NCBI RefSeq assembly: GCF_018614655.1
Contig: NZ_JAGGOG010000005.1
Coordinates: 1-64,000 of the forward strand
Direction: 5' to 3'
Source of the DNA: Pseudomonas fluorescens
GTDB lineage: Bacteria; Pseudomonadota; Gammaproteobacteria; Pseudomonadales; Pseudomonadaceae
Length of the DNA stretch: 64,000 nucleotides
The translations under genes and the position numbers were made by a program. Positions 24,779 through 31,774 of this stretch are shown here, piece by piece; position 1 is the first letter of the stretch, and each line of letters begins with the position of its first letter. The notes under the pieces are model-generated. The model was not told where the DNA came from. It did no database searches and worked only from the letters and a program-made list of their open reading frames with translations.

Positions 24779-25280
24779 GGGTCAGGTCCTCCGCATGCTT
24801 CTTGCGCAACACCGCTCGCAACTTGAACACCGCCTGCACCATGCGCTCGGCCAGCAGCTCAAACTCGGCTAGCTCGCCATCGTCCACCTTGTCATCCGAC
24901 AGCGTGGCCGATAAATGTGTGGCTAACTCACCTTCACGGGATAACAACCCGCCAATGCCCGCCATCAGCGATTGCGCCGTGTCGGTATCACTCAACTCGG
25001 AAACGTCGATACCCACCCAGCCAATTGGATGCAGCAACGCATCCACAATGCGCGGGTCACGCGTTGCATCCAGCACCAATTCAAGGTCGCCAATATTTGG
25101 TGTATGGCTGCTATTGGTCAGGCTCAGCTTATGGTTGAGGGTGGTGGCGTTGCCGCCGTCGATAGCGGCAATGGCAGTGGCGCCGCCGGGGTAATCGCGA
25201 GCTGCGTGGTGCAGCGCTTGCGGTAGGGTCAAGAGCGAACGCTGTGCGCGCTCAATAGAACTGAAATGTTTACGGTTCAT
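24771..25280 (-). CDS. CII-like phage regulatory protein (CP76 family)
   Basis: 169 residues. The core PGGATAIAAIDGGNATTLNHKLSLTN with IGDLELVLDATRDPRIVDAL is typical of the phage regulatory protein CII family (pfam CP76). It is an HTH-containing early regulator of the lysis-lysogeny decision, encoded after cro as in P2-like and lambdoid elements. The gene is separated from cro by about 335 bp, which holds a structured RNA on the other strand. Confidence 0.75.
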   Translation of the reverse strand: MNRKHFSSIERAQRSLLTLPQALHHAARDYPGGATAIAAIDGGNATTLNHKLSLTNSSHTPNIGDLELVLDATRDPRIVDALLHPIGWVGIDVSELSDTDTAQSLMAGIGGLLSREGELATHLSATLSDDKVDDGELAEFELLAERMVQAVFKLRAVLRKKHAEDLTHG

Positions 25281-25323
25281 GGCATTACACCCAAAAGTCT
25301 GCCAGTGACCGCCGCACGCCTGT

Positions 25324-25353
25324 TTGATACAGTTGCGCCGTGGTCACTAGTAA
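25324..25353 (+). promoter_or_regulatory. Weak promoter candidate for the C4-like RNA
   Basis: TTGATA (25324-25329), 18-bp spacer, TAGTAA (25348-25353). The -10 is a poor match (3 of 6), so it is weak by itself. It is kept because it would start the transcript near 25360, just before the first hairpin of the structured RNA. Confidence 0.3.
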
Positions 25354-25359
25354 GTGGTC

Positions 25360-25615
25360 ATATGCAGCCGGTCGCTCTGTGGTAGAAAACCCGGCTGCAC
25401 CCCCAACGGCAAGGCACATGCTCCGCATGCACCTTGCCGATACAGCCTGCAGACCGTGGTGGGTTAGCAGGCAACCCAAGGCATCCGTGCCTTGGCAGCG
25501 CGGTAAAAAGAGACGGTTTTGCATGTGGTTTGCTCCGTCTACCTTTATCGCGACCCGACAGCACTGTGGTGGTGTGTGCCGGGAGAAACTGGGCGGCCTT
25601 TCGGTCGCCTTTTTT
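25360..25615 (+). ncRNA. C4-like structured antisense RNA controlling the antirepressor operon
   Basis: A chain of hairpins on the plus strand ends in an intrinsic terminator: H1 25364-25398 (8-bp stem, 19-nt loop), H2 25407-25439, H3 25460-25478 or the competing H4 25476-25495, and H5 25511-25540 (6-bp stem, 18-nt loop). The H1 loop contains TCGCTCTGTGGTA, exactly complementary (13 nt) to the antirepressor leader mRNA at 26799-26811, which runs into its Shine-Dalgarno sequence. The H5 loop contains TTTTGCAT and GGTTTGC, complementary to the start codon region 26822-26830. Two-loop pairing over the leader ribosome site is the mechanism known for P1/P7 C4 RNA on icd-ant. Transcription in vivo is inferred. 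Confidence 0.65.
25592..25615 (+). terminator. Intrinsic terminator of the C4-like RNA
   Basis: GGCGGCC (592-598), TTTC loop, GGTCGCC (603-609), then six T. The T-run exists only on the plus strand, which fixes the direction of the RNA and is unexpected inside a region whose protein genes run leftwards. It stops one base before the cro stop codon. Confidence 0.8.
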
Positions 25616-25616
25616 C

Positions 25617-25877
25617 TTAAGCCGCTTGAGCTGAGACATCCGCAACAACAGAGTTATGTCCCTGCTTTCGCAAATACTCCCAATCGATATCGGGACGTAA
25701 CGATTCGCAAGTCACTCGGCCAGTGGTCTGCCTATCAATGGCAATTGCGAGACCCGCATTGGATCGACGATTACCATAGGCAATTTGCTTAAGCTGTCCT
25801 GCCGATGTGCCACAGCGAGCGGCAAATGCTTCGAGCTGCGCCGCATCCAAACCCTTTAAGTAGTCAAGTAGAATCAT
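25617..25877 (-). CDS. Cro-like repressor (YdaS-type HTH)
   Basis: 86 residues starting MILLDYLKGLDAAQLEAFAARCGTSAGQLKQIAYGNRRSNAGLAIAIDRQT. This is the short HTH pattern of Cro/YdaS-like phage repressors (FAARCGTSAGQLKQIAYGNRR as recognition unit). ATG 25877 is chosen because GGAGG stands 5 nt upstream; the GTG at 25883 would lie inside that ribosome site. First gene of the leftward early operon, divergent from cI. Confidence 0.8.
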   Translation of the reverse strand: MILLDYLKGLDAAQLEAFAARCGTSAGQLKQIAYGNRRSNAGLAIAIDRQTTGRVTCESLRPDIDWEYLRKQGHNSVVADVSAQAA

Positions 25878-25898
25878 GTTCACCTCCAGAACAGCCAG

Positions 25899-25927
25899 AG
25901 ATTAGCAAACGCTAATCCATCAAGCAA
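25899..25927 (-). promoter_or_regulatory. Leftward early promoter (cro) with operator O1
   Basis: On the minus strand TTGCTT, 17-bp spacer, TAATCT. The spacer and -10 contain the palindrome ATTAGC-AAAC-GCTAAT (25901-25916), so a bound repressor would block polymerase. The same TTAGC-N4-GCTAA motif recurs downstream of cI. Confidence 0.65.
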
Positions 25928-25940
25928 TAGCAGAATGTAA

Positions 25941-25968
25941 TTTACAAGCTGCTAACGGTAGATACATG
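25941..25968 (+). promoter_or_regulatory. Candidate cI promoter with weak operator O2
   Basis: TTTACA (25941-25946) with TACATG about 16 bp downstream. The degenerate operator TTACA-AGCT-GCTAA (25942-25955) overlaps the -35. The predicted transcript start is within a few bases of the cI ATG, and no Shine-Dalgarno sequence precedes it, so a leaderless cI mRNA is possible, as for lambda pRM. Confidence 0.4.
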
Positions 25969-25976
25969 ATTTACAT

Positions 25977-26741
25977 ATGGATATTTACGAAAAACGCTTA
26001 ACCATCCTCAAAGCCCTGATTGGTGAAAACCAGTTGAAGGATTTTGCAGGAGCGCATACCGATATTGACGCCTCCTATCTTTCGCAGATCCTTAACGGTC
26101 ATCGGACGCTAGGGGATCGCGCTGCGATGAATCTAGCTAAAAAATTAGCTGTTCCAGCAGAACTGCTCACGACAGGCAATTACTCTGCAGCAGACCAGAA
26201 TCGCATAACGGCAAAATGGCTAGCACTTGACCTCAAACCGCCAACACTTCCTCATCCCGCGTTTTTCAACGCGGCGATCAACGAAACCGCCCAACGTGCT
26301 GCCGAGGAGAGGGAGTGGTCCGCTAAGAACCGCCAGGCAGCACCGGTGCCCGTAGTAGGTAAAGCTATGCTGGGAACTGATGGTTACTTTGACGCTCTTG
26401 ACTACCCAGCCGGGCATGGTGATGGCTACATAGATATAGTCAGTTCCGACCCCGACGCCTATGGCCTCAAGATGGTGGGTAGCAGCATGCACCCGCGCAT
26501 CAAAAGCGGAGAGTTTGTTCTTATTGAACCAAATCATCGCTATCAGACCGGCGACGAGGTACTCGTAAAAACAATGGATGGCAGGTCTATGGTCAAGGAG
26601 TTCATTTACCTTCGGGACGGACAATATAGATTCGACAGCATTAGCGACGGCTATCCGCCGATCTTTTTGGATGAGCATCTCGTCGAAAAAGTCCATTACG
26701 TAGCCGCAATATTGAAGTCGTCAAAATACATCGACATTTAA
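25977..26741 (+). CDS. CI-like repressor, HTH plus S24 (LexA-type) peptidase
   Basis: 254 residues. An N-terminal helix-turn-helix lies at about 18-60 (LKDFAGAHTDIDASYLSQILNGHRTLGD). The S24 domain occupies 125-250, with catalytic Ser in VGSSMHPRIKSGEFV (about 170) and Lys in GRSMVKEF (about 207), so RecA-stimulated self-cleavage is expected and links induction to DNA damage. The cleavage site may be near KAMLGTDG (129-136), not the usual Ala-Gly pair. Operators with TTAGC-N4-GCTAA lie on both sides of the gene. Confidence 0.85.
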   Translation: MDIYEKRLTILKALIGENQLKDFAGAHTDIDASYLSQILNGHRTLGDRAAMNLAKKLAVPAELLTTGNYSAADQNRITAKWLALDLKPPTLPHPAFFNAAINETAQRAAEEREWSAKNRQAAPVPVVGKAMLGTDGYFDALDYPAGHGDGYIDIVSSDPDAYGLKMVGSSMHPRIKSGEFVLIEPNHRYQTGDEVLVKTMDGRSMVKEFIYLRDGQYRFDSISDGYPPIFLDEHLVEKVHYVAAILKSSKYIDI

Positions 26742-26743
26742 AT

Positions 26744-26785
26744 TTAGCATTTGCTATTGCATAAAAATTTAGCTGTTGCTAATTT
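26744..26785 (+). promoter_or_regulatory. Antirepressor-operon promoter with operators O3 and O4
   Basis: TTGCAT (26757-26762), 17-bp spacer, TAATTT (26780-26785) form a rightward promoter. TTAGC-ATTT-GCTAT (26744-26757) and TTAGC-TGTT-GCTAA (26769-26782), 25 bp apart, overlap it. They share the motif of the cro-side operator, so the same repressor should silence both early directions. The start would be near 26792, just before the predicted C4-like pairing site. Confidence 0.65.
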
Positions 26786-26821
26786 TGCCTCACTCTCATA
26801 CCACAGAGCGAGGCAATACTC

Positions 26822-26992
26822 ATGCAAACCGCAACCCTGCACGTATTCCCAACGTGCCCACCTAGCCGCATTTTCGAAGTGCGCCGCCTAGCCATAATCC
26901 ACGGCTGCGCCTTCGCCACCACTAGACGCAAAGCCATCGCTTGTACCACGCCGGCACCGCTCCATCCCAACGATGGCGGGAGGGCTGCCTGA
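26822..26992 (+). CDS. Leader ORF coupled to the antirepressor (icd-like position)
   Basis: 56 residues, MQTATLHVFPTCPPSRIFEV RRLAIIHGCAFATTRRKAIA..., with GAGG 8 nt before the ATG. Its TGA overlaps the antirepressor ATG (TGATG, 26990-26994), so translation should be coupled. The mRNA segment 26799-26830, covering its ribosome site and first codons, is complementary to two loops of the RNA at 25360-25615. Position and coupling copy icd in the P1 c4-icd-ant operon; no sequence similarity to Icd is claimed. It may act only as a regulatory leader. Confidence 0.6.
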   Translation: MQTATLHVFPTCPPSRIFEVRRLAIIHGCAFATTRRKAIACTTPAPLHPNDGGRAA

Positions 26993-27816
26993 TGAGCCTA
27001 CCAATCCAATATACCTTTGAAGGTAATGAAGTCCGCACGCTGCTAGTGAACGGGGAGCCATGGTTCATTGCTGCTGATGTAGCAGCCGCTCTGGAGTACA
27101 GAGAGGCCGAAAAAATGACCCGTTGGCTGGACGATGACGAAAAGGGCCCCCACATTGTGGGGACCCCTGGCGGCGACCAGCGCATGACCATCATCAACGA
27201 AGCTGGTCTCTACTCTGCCATCCTGCGCAGCCGCAAAGCGGAAGCAAAGCGCTTCAAGCGCTGGATCACCCATGACGTACTGCCCTCCCTGCGTAAACAT
27301 GGGGCCTATGTCATGCCTACCGCCAAGCCGGCCAACGCCCCAACAGACGCGCCAATGGCAGCCCATGTCGAGGCAGACCAGATCGTCAGTGCAGGCCGAG
27401 TATTCCGCGCTCTATTCACCACTGCTCGCAGCCTGGGCATGGCCCGCCGTCTTGCCGCCACTCGTGCCAACCAGGCTGCCGAGAGGGCGACAGGGATAGA
27501 CCTTGCCGGCGAGCTGGGTGCATCCGATTGGCTAGAGGGGCCAGACCTACCAGCACCTGAACGCAAGTACTACGAGATGCAACAAAACTTGCGCGCTCAC
27601 CTCACGGCCAACAACTGGCCGCAAGGCATCACCACCCAGCAAGTGATCGAGGCCATGAACCTATCCCTAGATAAAGGCACGCAAATGGCCGTGGGCCACT
27701 GCCTGCAGCTGCTCGGTTACAAGCGCACCCGACTTGGTAGCACGGCGCACAACACCCCGCGCCCGTATGTCTACGTACTCAAAAAACTGGACTTGGCGCA
27801 GGAGGCAGCAGCATGA
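26992..27816 (+). CDS. Antirepressor with N-terminal Bro-N domain
   Basis: 274 residues from ATG 26992, chosen because it overlaps the leader ORF stop. The Bro-N domain is clear: IQYTFEGNEVRTLLVNGEPWFIAADVAAALEY...INEAGLYSAILRSRKAEAKRFKRWITHDVLPSLRKHGAY. The C-terminal ~150 residues are a separate helical domain, with a winged-helix-like LTANNWPQGITTQQVIEAMNLSLDKGTQ. Such proteins (P22 Ant, P1 Ant) inactivate phage repressors. First full gene of the rightward early operon. Confidence 0.85.
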   Translation: MSLPIQYTFEGNEVRTLLVNGEPWFIAADVAAALEYREAEKMTRWLDDDEKGPHIVGTPGGDQRMTIINEAGLYSAILRSRKAEAKRFKRWITHDVLPSLRKHGAYVMPTAKPANAPTDAPMAAHVEADQIVSAGRVFRALFTTARSLGMARRLAATRANQAAERATGIDLAGELGASDWLEGPDLPAPERKYYEMQQNLRAHLTANNWPQGITTQQVIEAMNLSLDKGTQMAVGHCLQLLGYKRTRLGSTAHNTPRPYVYVLKKLDLAQEAAA

Positions 27817-28373
27817 GCCGCCTATCCCTCAACGCTTGCGCTTATATCCGCCTACAGGCCCAAGTAGGTCTTAGCGGAACATTCCATCACACCCTGCACT
27901 CACGTGACTGCCGTCAGTCCGTCGCAGCCCAAATCGAGATCGAGCAGTGCACGGCCGGCATCACGGTACTGGTACGTATCTGTGGCACCCAAAATACCTC
28001 TGTCACCCTTGATAGGCACCGCAAAAACAACGCCACACGCGTTGCCAGTTTTATTGAAGGTATTGCTAACGGACGCTGTCCGACAGGTGTGCCTGACGCT
28101 GATGAGTACCTGGCCGTCAGCAATATTGAGGCTGACCTCCGCCACGCAATCCGCCATGGGCGCGGGACATACCACCTGATCGCCCACGAACTTGAACCCT
28201 CCCTACTAATCCAGCGAAACCCACGCGGAGGCTATACAGCCAAGCTCGAACTCGACAACGCAGGGTGCGTGCTCACCCTGCCCGCCGACAAACAGCGCGC
28301 CTATGCAATCCTGGCCGACAACCTCAACCGATTCCTGCAGGGCTACCGCAATAGCCTCGCAGCAGCAGCGTGA
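27813..28373 (+). CDS. Hypothetical phage protein
   Basis: 186 residues, MSRLSLNACAYIRLQAQVGLSGTFHHTLHSRDCRQSVAAQIEIEQCTAGITV. The ATG overlaps the antirepressor stop by 4 bp. Mixed alpha/beta composition with no recognised domain, signal or membrane segment. The C-terminus (LPADKQRAYAILADNLNRFLQGYRNSL) is an amphipathic helix. Function unknown; position suggests an early accessory role. Confidence 0.7.
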   Translation: MSRLSLNACAYIRLQAQVGLSGTFHHTLHSRDCRQSVAAQIEIEQCTAGITVLVRICGTQNTSVTLDRHRKNNATRVASFIEGIANGRCPTGVPDADEYLAVSNIEADLRHAIRHGRGTYHLIAHELEPSLLIQRNPRGGYTAKLELDNAGCVLTLPADKQRAYAILADNLNRFLQGYRNSLAAAA

Positions 28374-28382
28374 GGTGCGGTC

Positions 28383-28673
28383 ATGAATCTATCCCTCAAA
28401 CAAGCAGCCGAACGCCTGGGCCTGGGTCATCGCGTGCTGATGCAACGCATGCGCGACAAGGGCCTGCTGGATAAACACAACCTGCCAACTAATCCCGCCG
28501 CTACCAAAGACTTTTTGGTCACCCGCGAGAGTCGCTGGTTTCACGAAAAGCACGGCATGCAATACAAACGCACCACCCGCGTGACCAAAATCGGCATTTC
28601 CTGGCTAGCCACGCAACTCGGTATTGAACGCCCAGCGCCGCCCGCAGTGGCCGATCCGCGTGAAGTCGCGTGA
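28383..28673 (+). CDS. KilA-C type antirepressor-domain protein
   Basis: 96 residues: MNLSLKQAAERLGLGHRVLMQRMRDKGLLDKHNLPTNPAATKDFLVTRESRWFHEKHGMQYKRTTRVTKIGISWLATQLG. This matches the KilA-C/phage antirepressor C-terminal domain, normally found after Bro-N or KilA-N in one protein. Here the two halves are encoded two genes apart, so the antirepressor functions look split. Confidence 0.7.
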   Translation: MNLSLKQAAERLGLGHRVLMQRMRDKGLLDKHNLPTNPAATKDFLVTRESRWFHEKHGMQYKRTTRVTKIGISWLATQLGIERPAPPAVADPREVA

Positions 28674-28855
28674 TGAACCGCACGGAAGTATGGCCGCGCC
28701 AGTACGCCAGACAGATCACGGCAATGCGAACCCGCGAGGAGCGCATTGCCGCACTGCAGGAAGTACCGGAACACATACGCGAGCTGGTGCGCACCCACGT
28801 ACAGACCGCCTGGAACCACCCCAGAGGAAACACACATGGATCGCAAACTGATTGA
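28673..28855 (+). CDS. Hypothetical small phage protein
   Basis: 60 residues from the ATG at 28673, which overlaps the previous TGA (TGATG). MNRTEVWPRQYARQITAMRTREERIAALQEVPEHIRELVRTHVQTAWNHPR is a helical, basic protein commonly seen in Pseudomonas phage early operons; no function is assigned. Confidence 0.6.
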   Translation: MNRTEVWPRQYARQITAMRTREERIAALQEVPEHIRELVRTHVQTAWNHPRGNTHGSQTD

Positions 28856-29303
28856 CACACTACTGATCGAACTGTTGAAGCTGCCCGAAGAGAACCGCTC
28901 GCCAGAGAAAATTCTGGCTAACCTCACGCTCGCCGCAACCGCTGCCGGCGTGTCCCTAACCACCACCCCCGCTCCGCTGCAAATAGAGCATCTCCAGCTA
29001 GCTGCTGCTCTCGACAATCTCGCCATAGACCTTGGCTCGAACTACCGCGCCCGCGCCACGCTGCGCCTTGGTTACGGCATTGAAGGAGTAGAACTGGGGG
29101 CCGTGCTTGAGCCGCTTGACAGCAACTCCCCCTTGCCACGGTTCGTGGCTTTCGGGACCACCGCACGCACGGCGCTGGCCGGCATCAACCGCGACATTCG
29201 AGCGAGCAACCAACCCCAAGCCAAACCTGGGGCACCACGTAAGACCGGAACACTACAACTCAGCAGCCTCAAGGCGCACGTCGATAAGGCCAACGTAGCA
29301 TGA
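28836..29303 (+). CDS. Hypothetical phage protein
   Basis: 155 residues from ATG 28836, preceded by AGAGGA. MDRKLIDTLLIELLKLPEENRSPEKILANLTLAATAAGVSLTTTP, followed by a domain with ARATLRLGYGIEGVELGAVLEP. Overlaps the preceding gene by 20 bp in another frame and the next by 4 bp. No family recognised; soluble. Confidence 0.65.
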   Translation: MDRKLIDTLLIELLKLPEENRSPEKILANLTLAATAAGVSLTTTPAPLQIEHLQLAAALDNLAIDLGSNYRARATLRLGYGIEGVELGAVLEPLDSNSPLPRFVAFGTTARTALAGINRDIRASNQPQAKPGAPRKTGTLQLSSLKAHVDKANVA

Positions 29304-29623
29304 CGGCCGCCGCACAGCGCGAACTGCGCCTCCCGCCAGCGCCCCGAGGTCAAACCGTAGAGCTACTGTACCGAACCCTCGGGGATCTGCTTGTGCCCAT
29401 CGACGATGTACGCGAGCGCTATTTCCGCAACCTCAACCCAGACAACTTCACTCGGGCGCTAGCCAGCGGCCGCGTAGCGCTTCCCATCACCACTCTGGAC
29501 ACGAGCGCTAAGCGTCCTCGCTTCATCGACATCCGCCACCTGGCCATCTTCATCGATGCACAGGCGGATGCTGCAGATGTGGAGCTGGCAAACGATCAAG
29601 CCGAGCCAGAGGAACTCAACTGA
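29300..29623 (+). CDS. PrtN-like pyocin activator family protein
   Basis: 107 residues. The core VELLYRTLGDLLVPIDDVRERYFRNLNPDNFTRALASGRVALPITTLDTSAKRPRFIDIRHLAIFIDAQ matches the pyocin activator protein PrtN family: 'L......ipl..v...yF..l....f......G.i.LPi......sqk......l..la.yiD'. In P. aeruginosa PrtN activates pyocin genes. Here it sits in the early operon of an ordinary prophage, while the tailocin cluster 32 kb away has no prtN of its own. The target is unknown. Confidence 0.7.
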   Translation: MTAAAQRELRLPPAPRGQTVELLYRTLGDLLVPIDDVRERYFRNLNPDNFTRALASGRVALPITTLDTSAKRPRFIDIRHLAIFIDAQADAADVELANDQAEPEELN

Positions 29624-29701
29624 TACCACCCGGGTAACAGCTGAAACACCGCAACCGCTGCACCACCAGCCAAGCGGCACACAAACCAAGGAGTAAACCA
29701 C

Positions 29702-30118
29702 ATGACTTACATACAAATCTGCGCACTGATCAGCATCATCATTGCCTCTGCCCTTCTCTACTGGACCGGCTATCGAGGCGGCTTGACCGATGGCAAAGCC
29801 GAAGGTGCCGAGGAAGGCAGAAACATCGAGCGCGCGGACAACGCCAAGGTTATCAAGGCGCTGGAAGATTCACTGCAATTCATTCGTGCGGATCAAAAGT
29901 ATCTGGCCCAGCAATGCAGAAAACTCACTGACAACCAAAAACTGAGCCCTGACAACCATCAGAACCTTCTCGCCATTGCAGAAAAACTCAAGCTCGCCGC
30001 CGACACTTTCCGTGCGGTGAACTCCCAGATCCACGCCACGCAAGCACTTTCTCTGCGCAATAAGGCGTTGGAAATGGCTACCCAGCTTGAGCCAGTCGTA
30101 CAGGAGAACGCAGCATGA
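29702..30118 (+). CDS. Single-pass membrane protein with coiled coil
   Basis: 138 residues. An N-terminal hydrophobic helix (IQICALISIIIASALLYWTGY) is followed by a Gly/Lys/Glu turn and a long charged coiled coil rich in Lys, Asp and Gln. Such small inner-membrane proteins in phage early regions often mediate exclusion or act like spanin/lysis helpers, but nothing decides this. The ribosome site AAGGAG lies 8 nt upstream. Confidence 0.6.
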   Translation: MTYIQICALISIIIASALLYWTGYRGGLTDGKAEGAEEGRNIERADNAKVIKALEDSLQFIRADQKYLAQQCRKLTDNQKLSPDNHQNLLAIAEKLKLAADTFRAVNSQIHATQALSLRNKALEMATQLEPVVQENAA

Positions 30119-30336
30119 GCCGCGCTATCCCGATGCTACGTCTGACACCGCATGCCGCCGGAACGCTGCAACAACAATACGACAAGGCGACCAAAGACCT
30201 GCGCGAGCTTACCCGCCATTACAAGGAGTTCGACCGCCAGTTGAAAGTGCGGATCGGTTACGACGCCGTGCGCCAGTTGCATAAGGAAACCGACAACGCG
30301 CTGCTGCTGACCGATCTTGTAAAGGAGGCAGCATGA
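30115..30336 (+). CDS. Hypothetical small phage protein
   Basis: 73 residues, MSRAIPMLRLTPHAAGTLQQQYDKATKDLRELTRHYKEFDRQLKVRIGYDAVRQLHKE. Entirely helical, likely coiled coil. Overlaps both neighbours by 4 bp. No function assigned. Confidence 0.6.
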   Translation: MSRAIPMLRLTPHAAGTLQQQYDKATKDLRELTRHYKEFDRQLKVRIGYDAVRQLHKETDNALLLTDLVKEAA

Positions 30337-30875
30337 ACTGGATCCTTACCCACTCCGGCAAACGCTTTGACCTGCTCGAACCCGACGCCGACATGATCGA
30401 TCCACGAGACATCTCGCACTCACTGGCCCATCTGTGCCGCTTCAACGGCCACACCCGCGAGTTCTACAGCGTGGCTCAGCACAGCTGCATCGTGGCCGAG
30501 CTGGTGCCAGAAGAACACAAACTCGCCGCCCTGCTCCACGACGCACCCGAGGCTTACCTGGGTGACATGACCCGGCCACTCAAGCAATGGATCAGCGCCT
30601 ATCAGCACTTCGAGGACTGTATCTGGTGGCGCGTTTGCGAACGCTTCGACATCGTTCCAGAACTCCCCGCCAGCATCCACAAGGCCGACCTGATAGCACT
30701 GGCGACAGAACGCCGCGACCTCATGCCAACGGATCCGGCTATCTGGGATTGCTTGGTCGGCATCGAACCCATGCTTGAAACCATCCGCCCCTGGTCTGCC
30801 ATAGAGGCCCGAAACACCTACCACCAGCGCCTGATGGACCAACTTGCTATAGAACACCGGAGGAAAGCGGCATGA
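30333..30875 (+). CDS. HD-domain phosphohydrolase (YfbR-like nucleotidase)
   Basis: 180 residues. The HD metal-binding motif is visible: SVAQHSCIVAEL, then KLAALLHDAPEAYLGDMTRPLK, with a later Asp in IHKADLIALATERRD. This is the family of small phage HD hydrolases related to YfbR, which removes phosphate from deoxyribonucleoside 5'-monophosphates. A role in nucleotide supply or in removing host signals is inferred. Part of the rightward operon with 4-bp overlaps. Confidence 0.8.
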   Translation: MNWILTHSGKRFDLLEPDADMIDPRDISHSLAHLCRFNGHTREFYSVAQHSCIVAELVPEEHKLAALLHDAPEAYLGDMTRPLKQWISAYQHFEDCIWWRVCERFDIVPELPASIHKADLIALATERRDLMPTDPAIWDCLVGIEPMLETIRPWSAIEARNTYHQRLMDQLAIEHRRKAA

Positions 30876-31774
30876 AGAACAACCAGGACAACACCGGAGC
30901 CCTGTCCGCTTTGCTCCGCACTGCCGATGGTGTCGACACGCCCGTAACAAACAGTCTCTGCTGCGCAGCAGCAGGCATTATTGCTCCTTCCAGCTCCAAT
31001 GCCGAGGCACTTATACCCCACGAAAAGCTGCGCCGGGCAGCGCTCGTTGATGCAACGCTAACCGCTTCGGAACGCCCGGCCGCGCAGCCTGCCTTGGGGT
31101 ATACGCACACCTCGAATGCTGCGGACTACCCGCCAGAATCGAAACCAGGCCGACTTTACTGGCCCGCCGACCTGACCAATATCCGTCCCGAAGAGTGGGC
31201 CGCCATATCTCCCAAGCATGTAGCCGAGTTCGCTGGCATGACAGAGGTCTGGCTACTGCTGGAAGCAGCTCAAAAGCGCATTGCCGAATTGGAACAGGTC
31301 AATGCAAACCTGTTGGAAAACGCTACCGCACTGAACATCGACTGCGATGTAAATAATGAGGTCGCACTTGAGATGTTGCTTGAGCTAGACACCCTGCGTG
31401 CCAAGTTGAAGGCCGAAGATAACTCACACTCCAATACCATTGATCAGCGCGACCGCGCCGAAACATTCGCCGACCAACTAGCCCAGGCAATTTGCGATCA
31501 CTTCCGTGTGGATATCGGTGAGCACTCAAACCTGAACTGTCCTTGGTCAACGGCCTTGGAGATCATAGGTGGCGACTTCGAGACAGACTCCAATCAGGAC
31601 AGAGAGCTTAAGCGTCTCCATTCCCTGCTGGCCGAACAGGACGCATTGTTTACGAGCCTGCGAACCTACATCAGCGAACCAATGGGCCGGGTCTACTCGG
31701 AGCGAATGAAGGCCCTAGCGTCGATTGATGGACACCCTACCATCGCAACACCTGGCATGCAGGGGACTATATGA
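30872..31774 (+). CDS. Hypothetical phage protein with coiled coil
   Basis: 300 residues. The N-terminal 100 are low-complexity and Ala-rich; the centre has EPAAQ/TRPEEWAAISPKH-like acidic helix and a coiled coil at about 145-205 (AAQKRIAELEQVNANLLENATALN), with a second helix near 260. These modular ORFs carrying 'ELDTLRAKL' and 'EQDALFTSL' are common next to phage HD hydrolase genes; no function is known. Confidence 0.6.
   Translation: MKNNQDNTGALSALLRTADGVDTPVTNSLCCAAAGIIAPSSSNAEALIPHEKLRRAALVDATLTASERPAAQPALGYTHTSNAADYPPESKPGRLYWPADLTNIRPEEWAAISPKHVAEFAGMTEVWLLLEAAQKRIAELEQVNANLLENATALNIDCDVNNEVALEMLLELDTLRAKLKAEDNSHSNTIDQRDRAETFADQLAQAICDHFRVDIGEHSNLNCPWSTALEIIGGDFETDSNQDRELKRLHSLLAEQDALFTSLRTYISEPMGRVYSERMKALASIDGHPTIATPGMQGTI

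Noticed and set aside
25285..25648. Minus-strand frames of 79 and 96 codons between cII and cro, resembling 'ash-like' small proteins
   Set aside because: They translate the hairpins of the structured plus-strand RNA, have no ribosome site, and the terminator fixes transcription on the other strand. Repeated sequences in such frames are better explained by conserved RNA.
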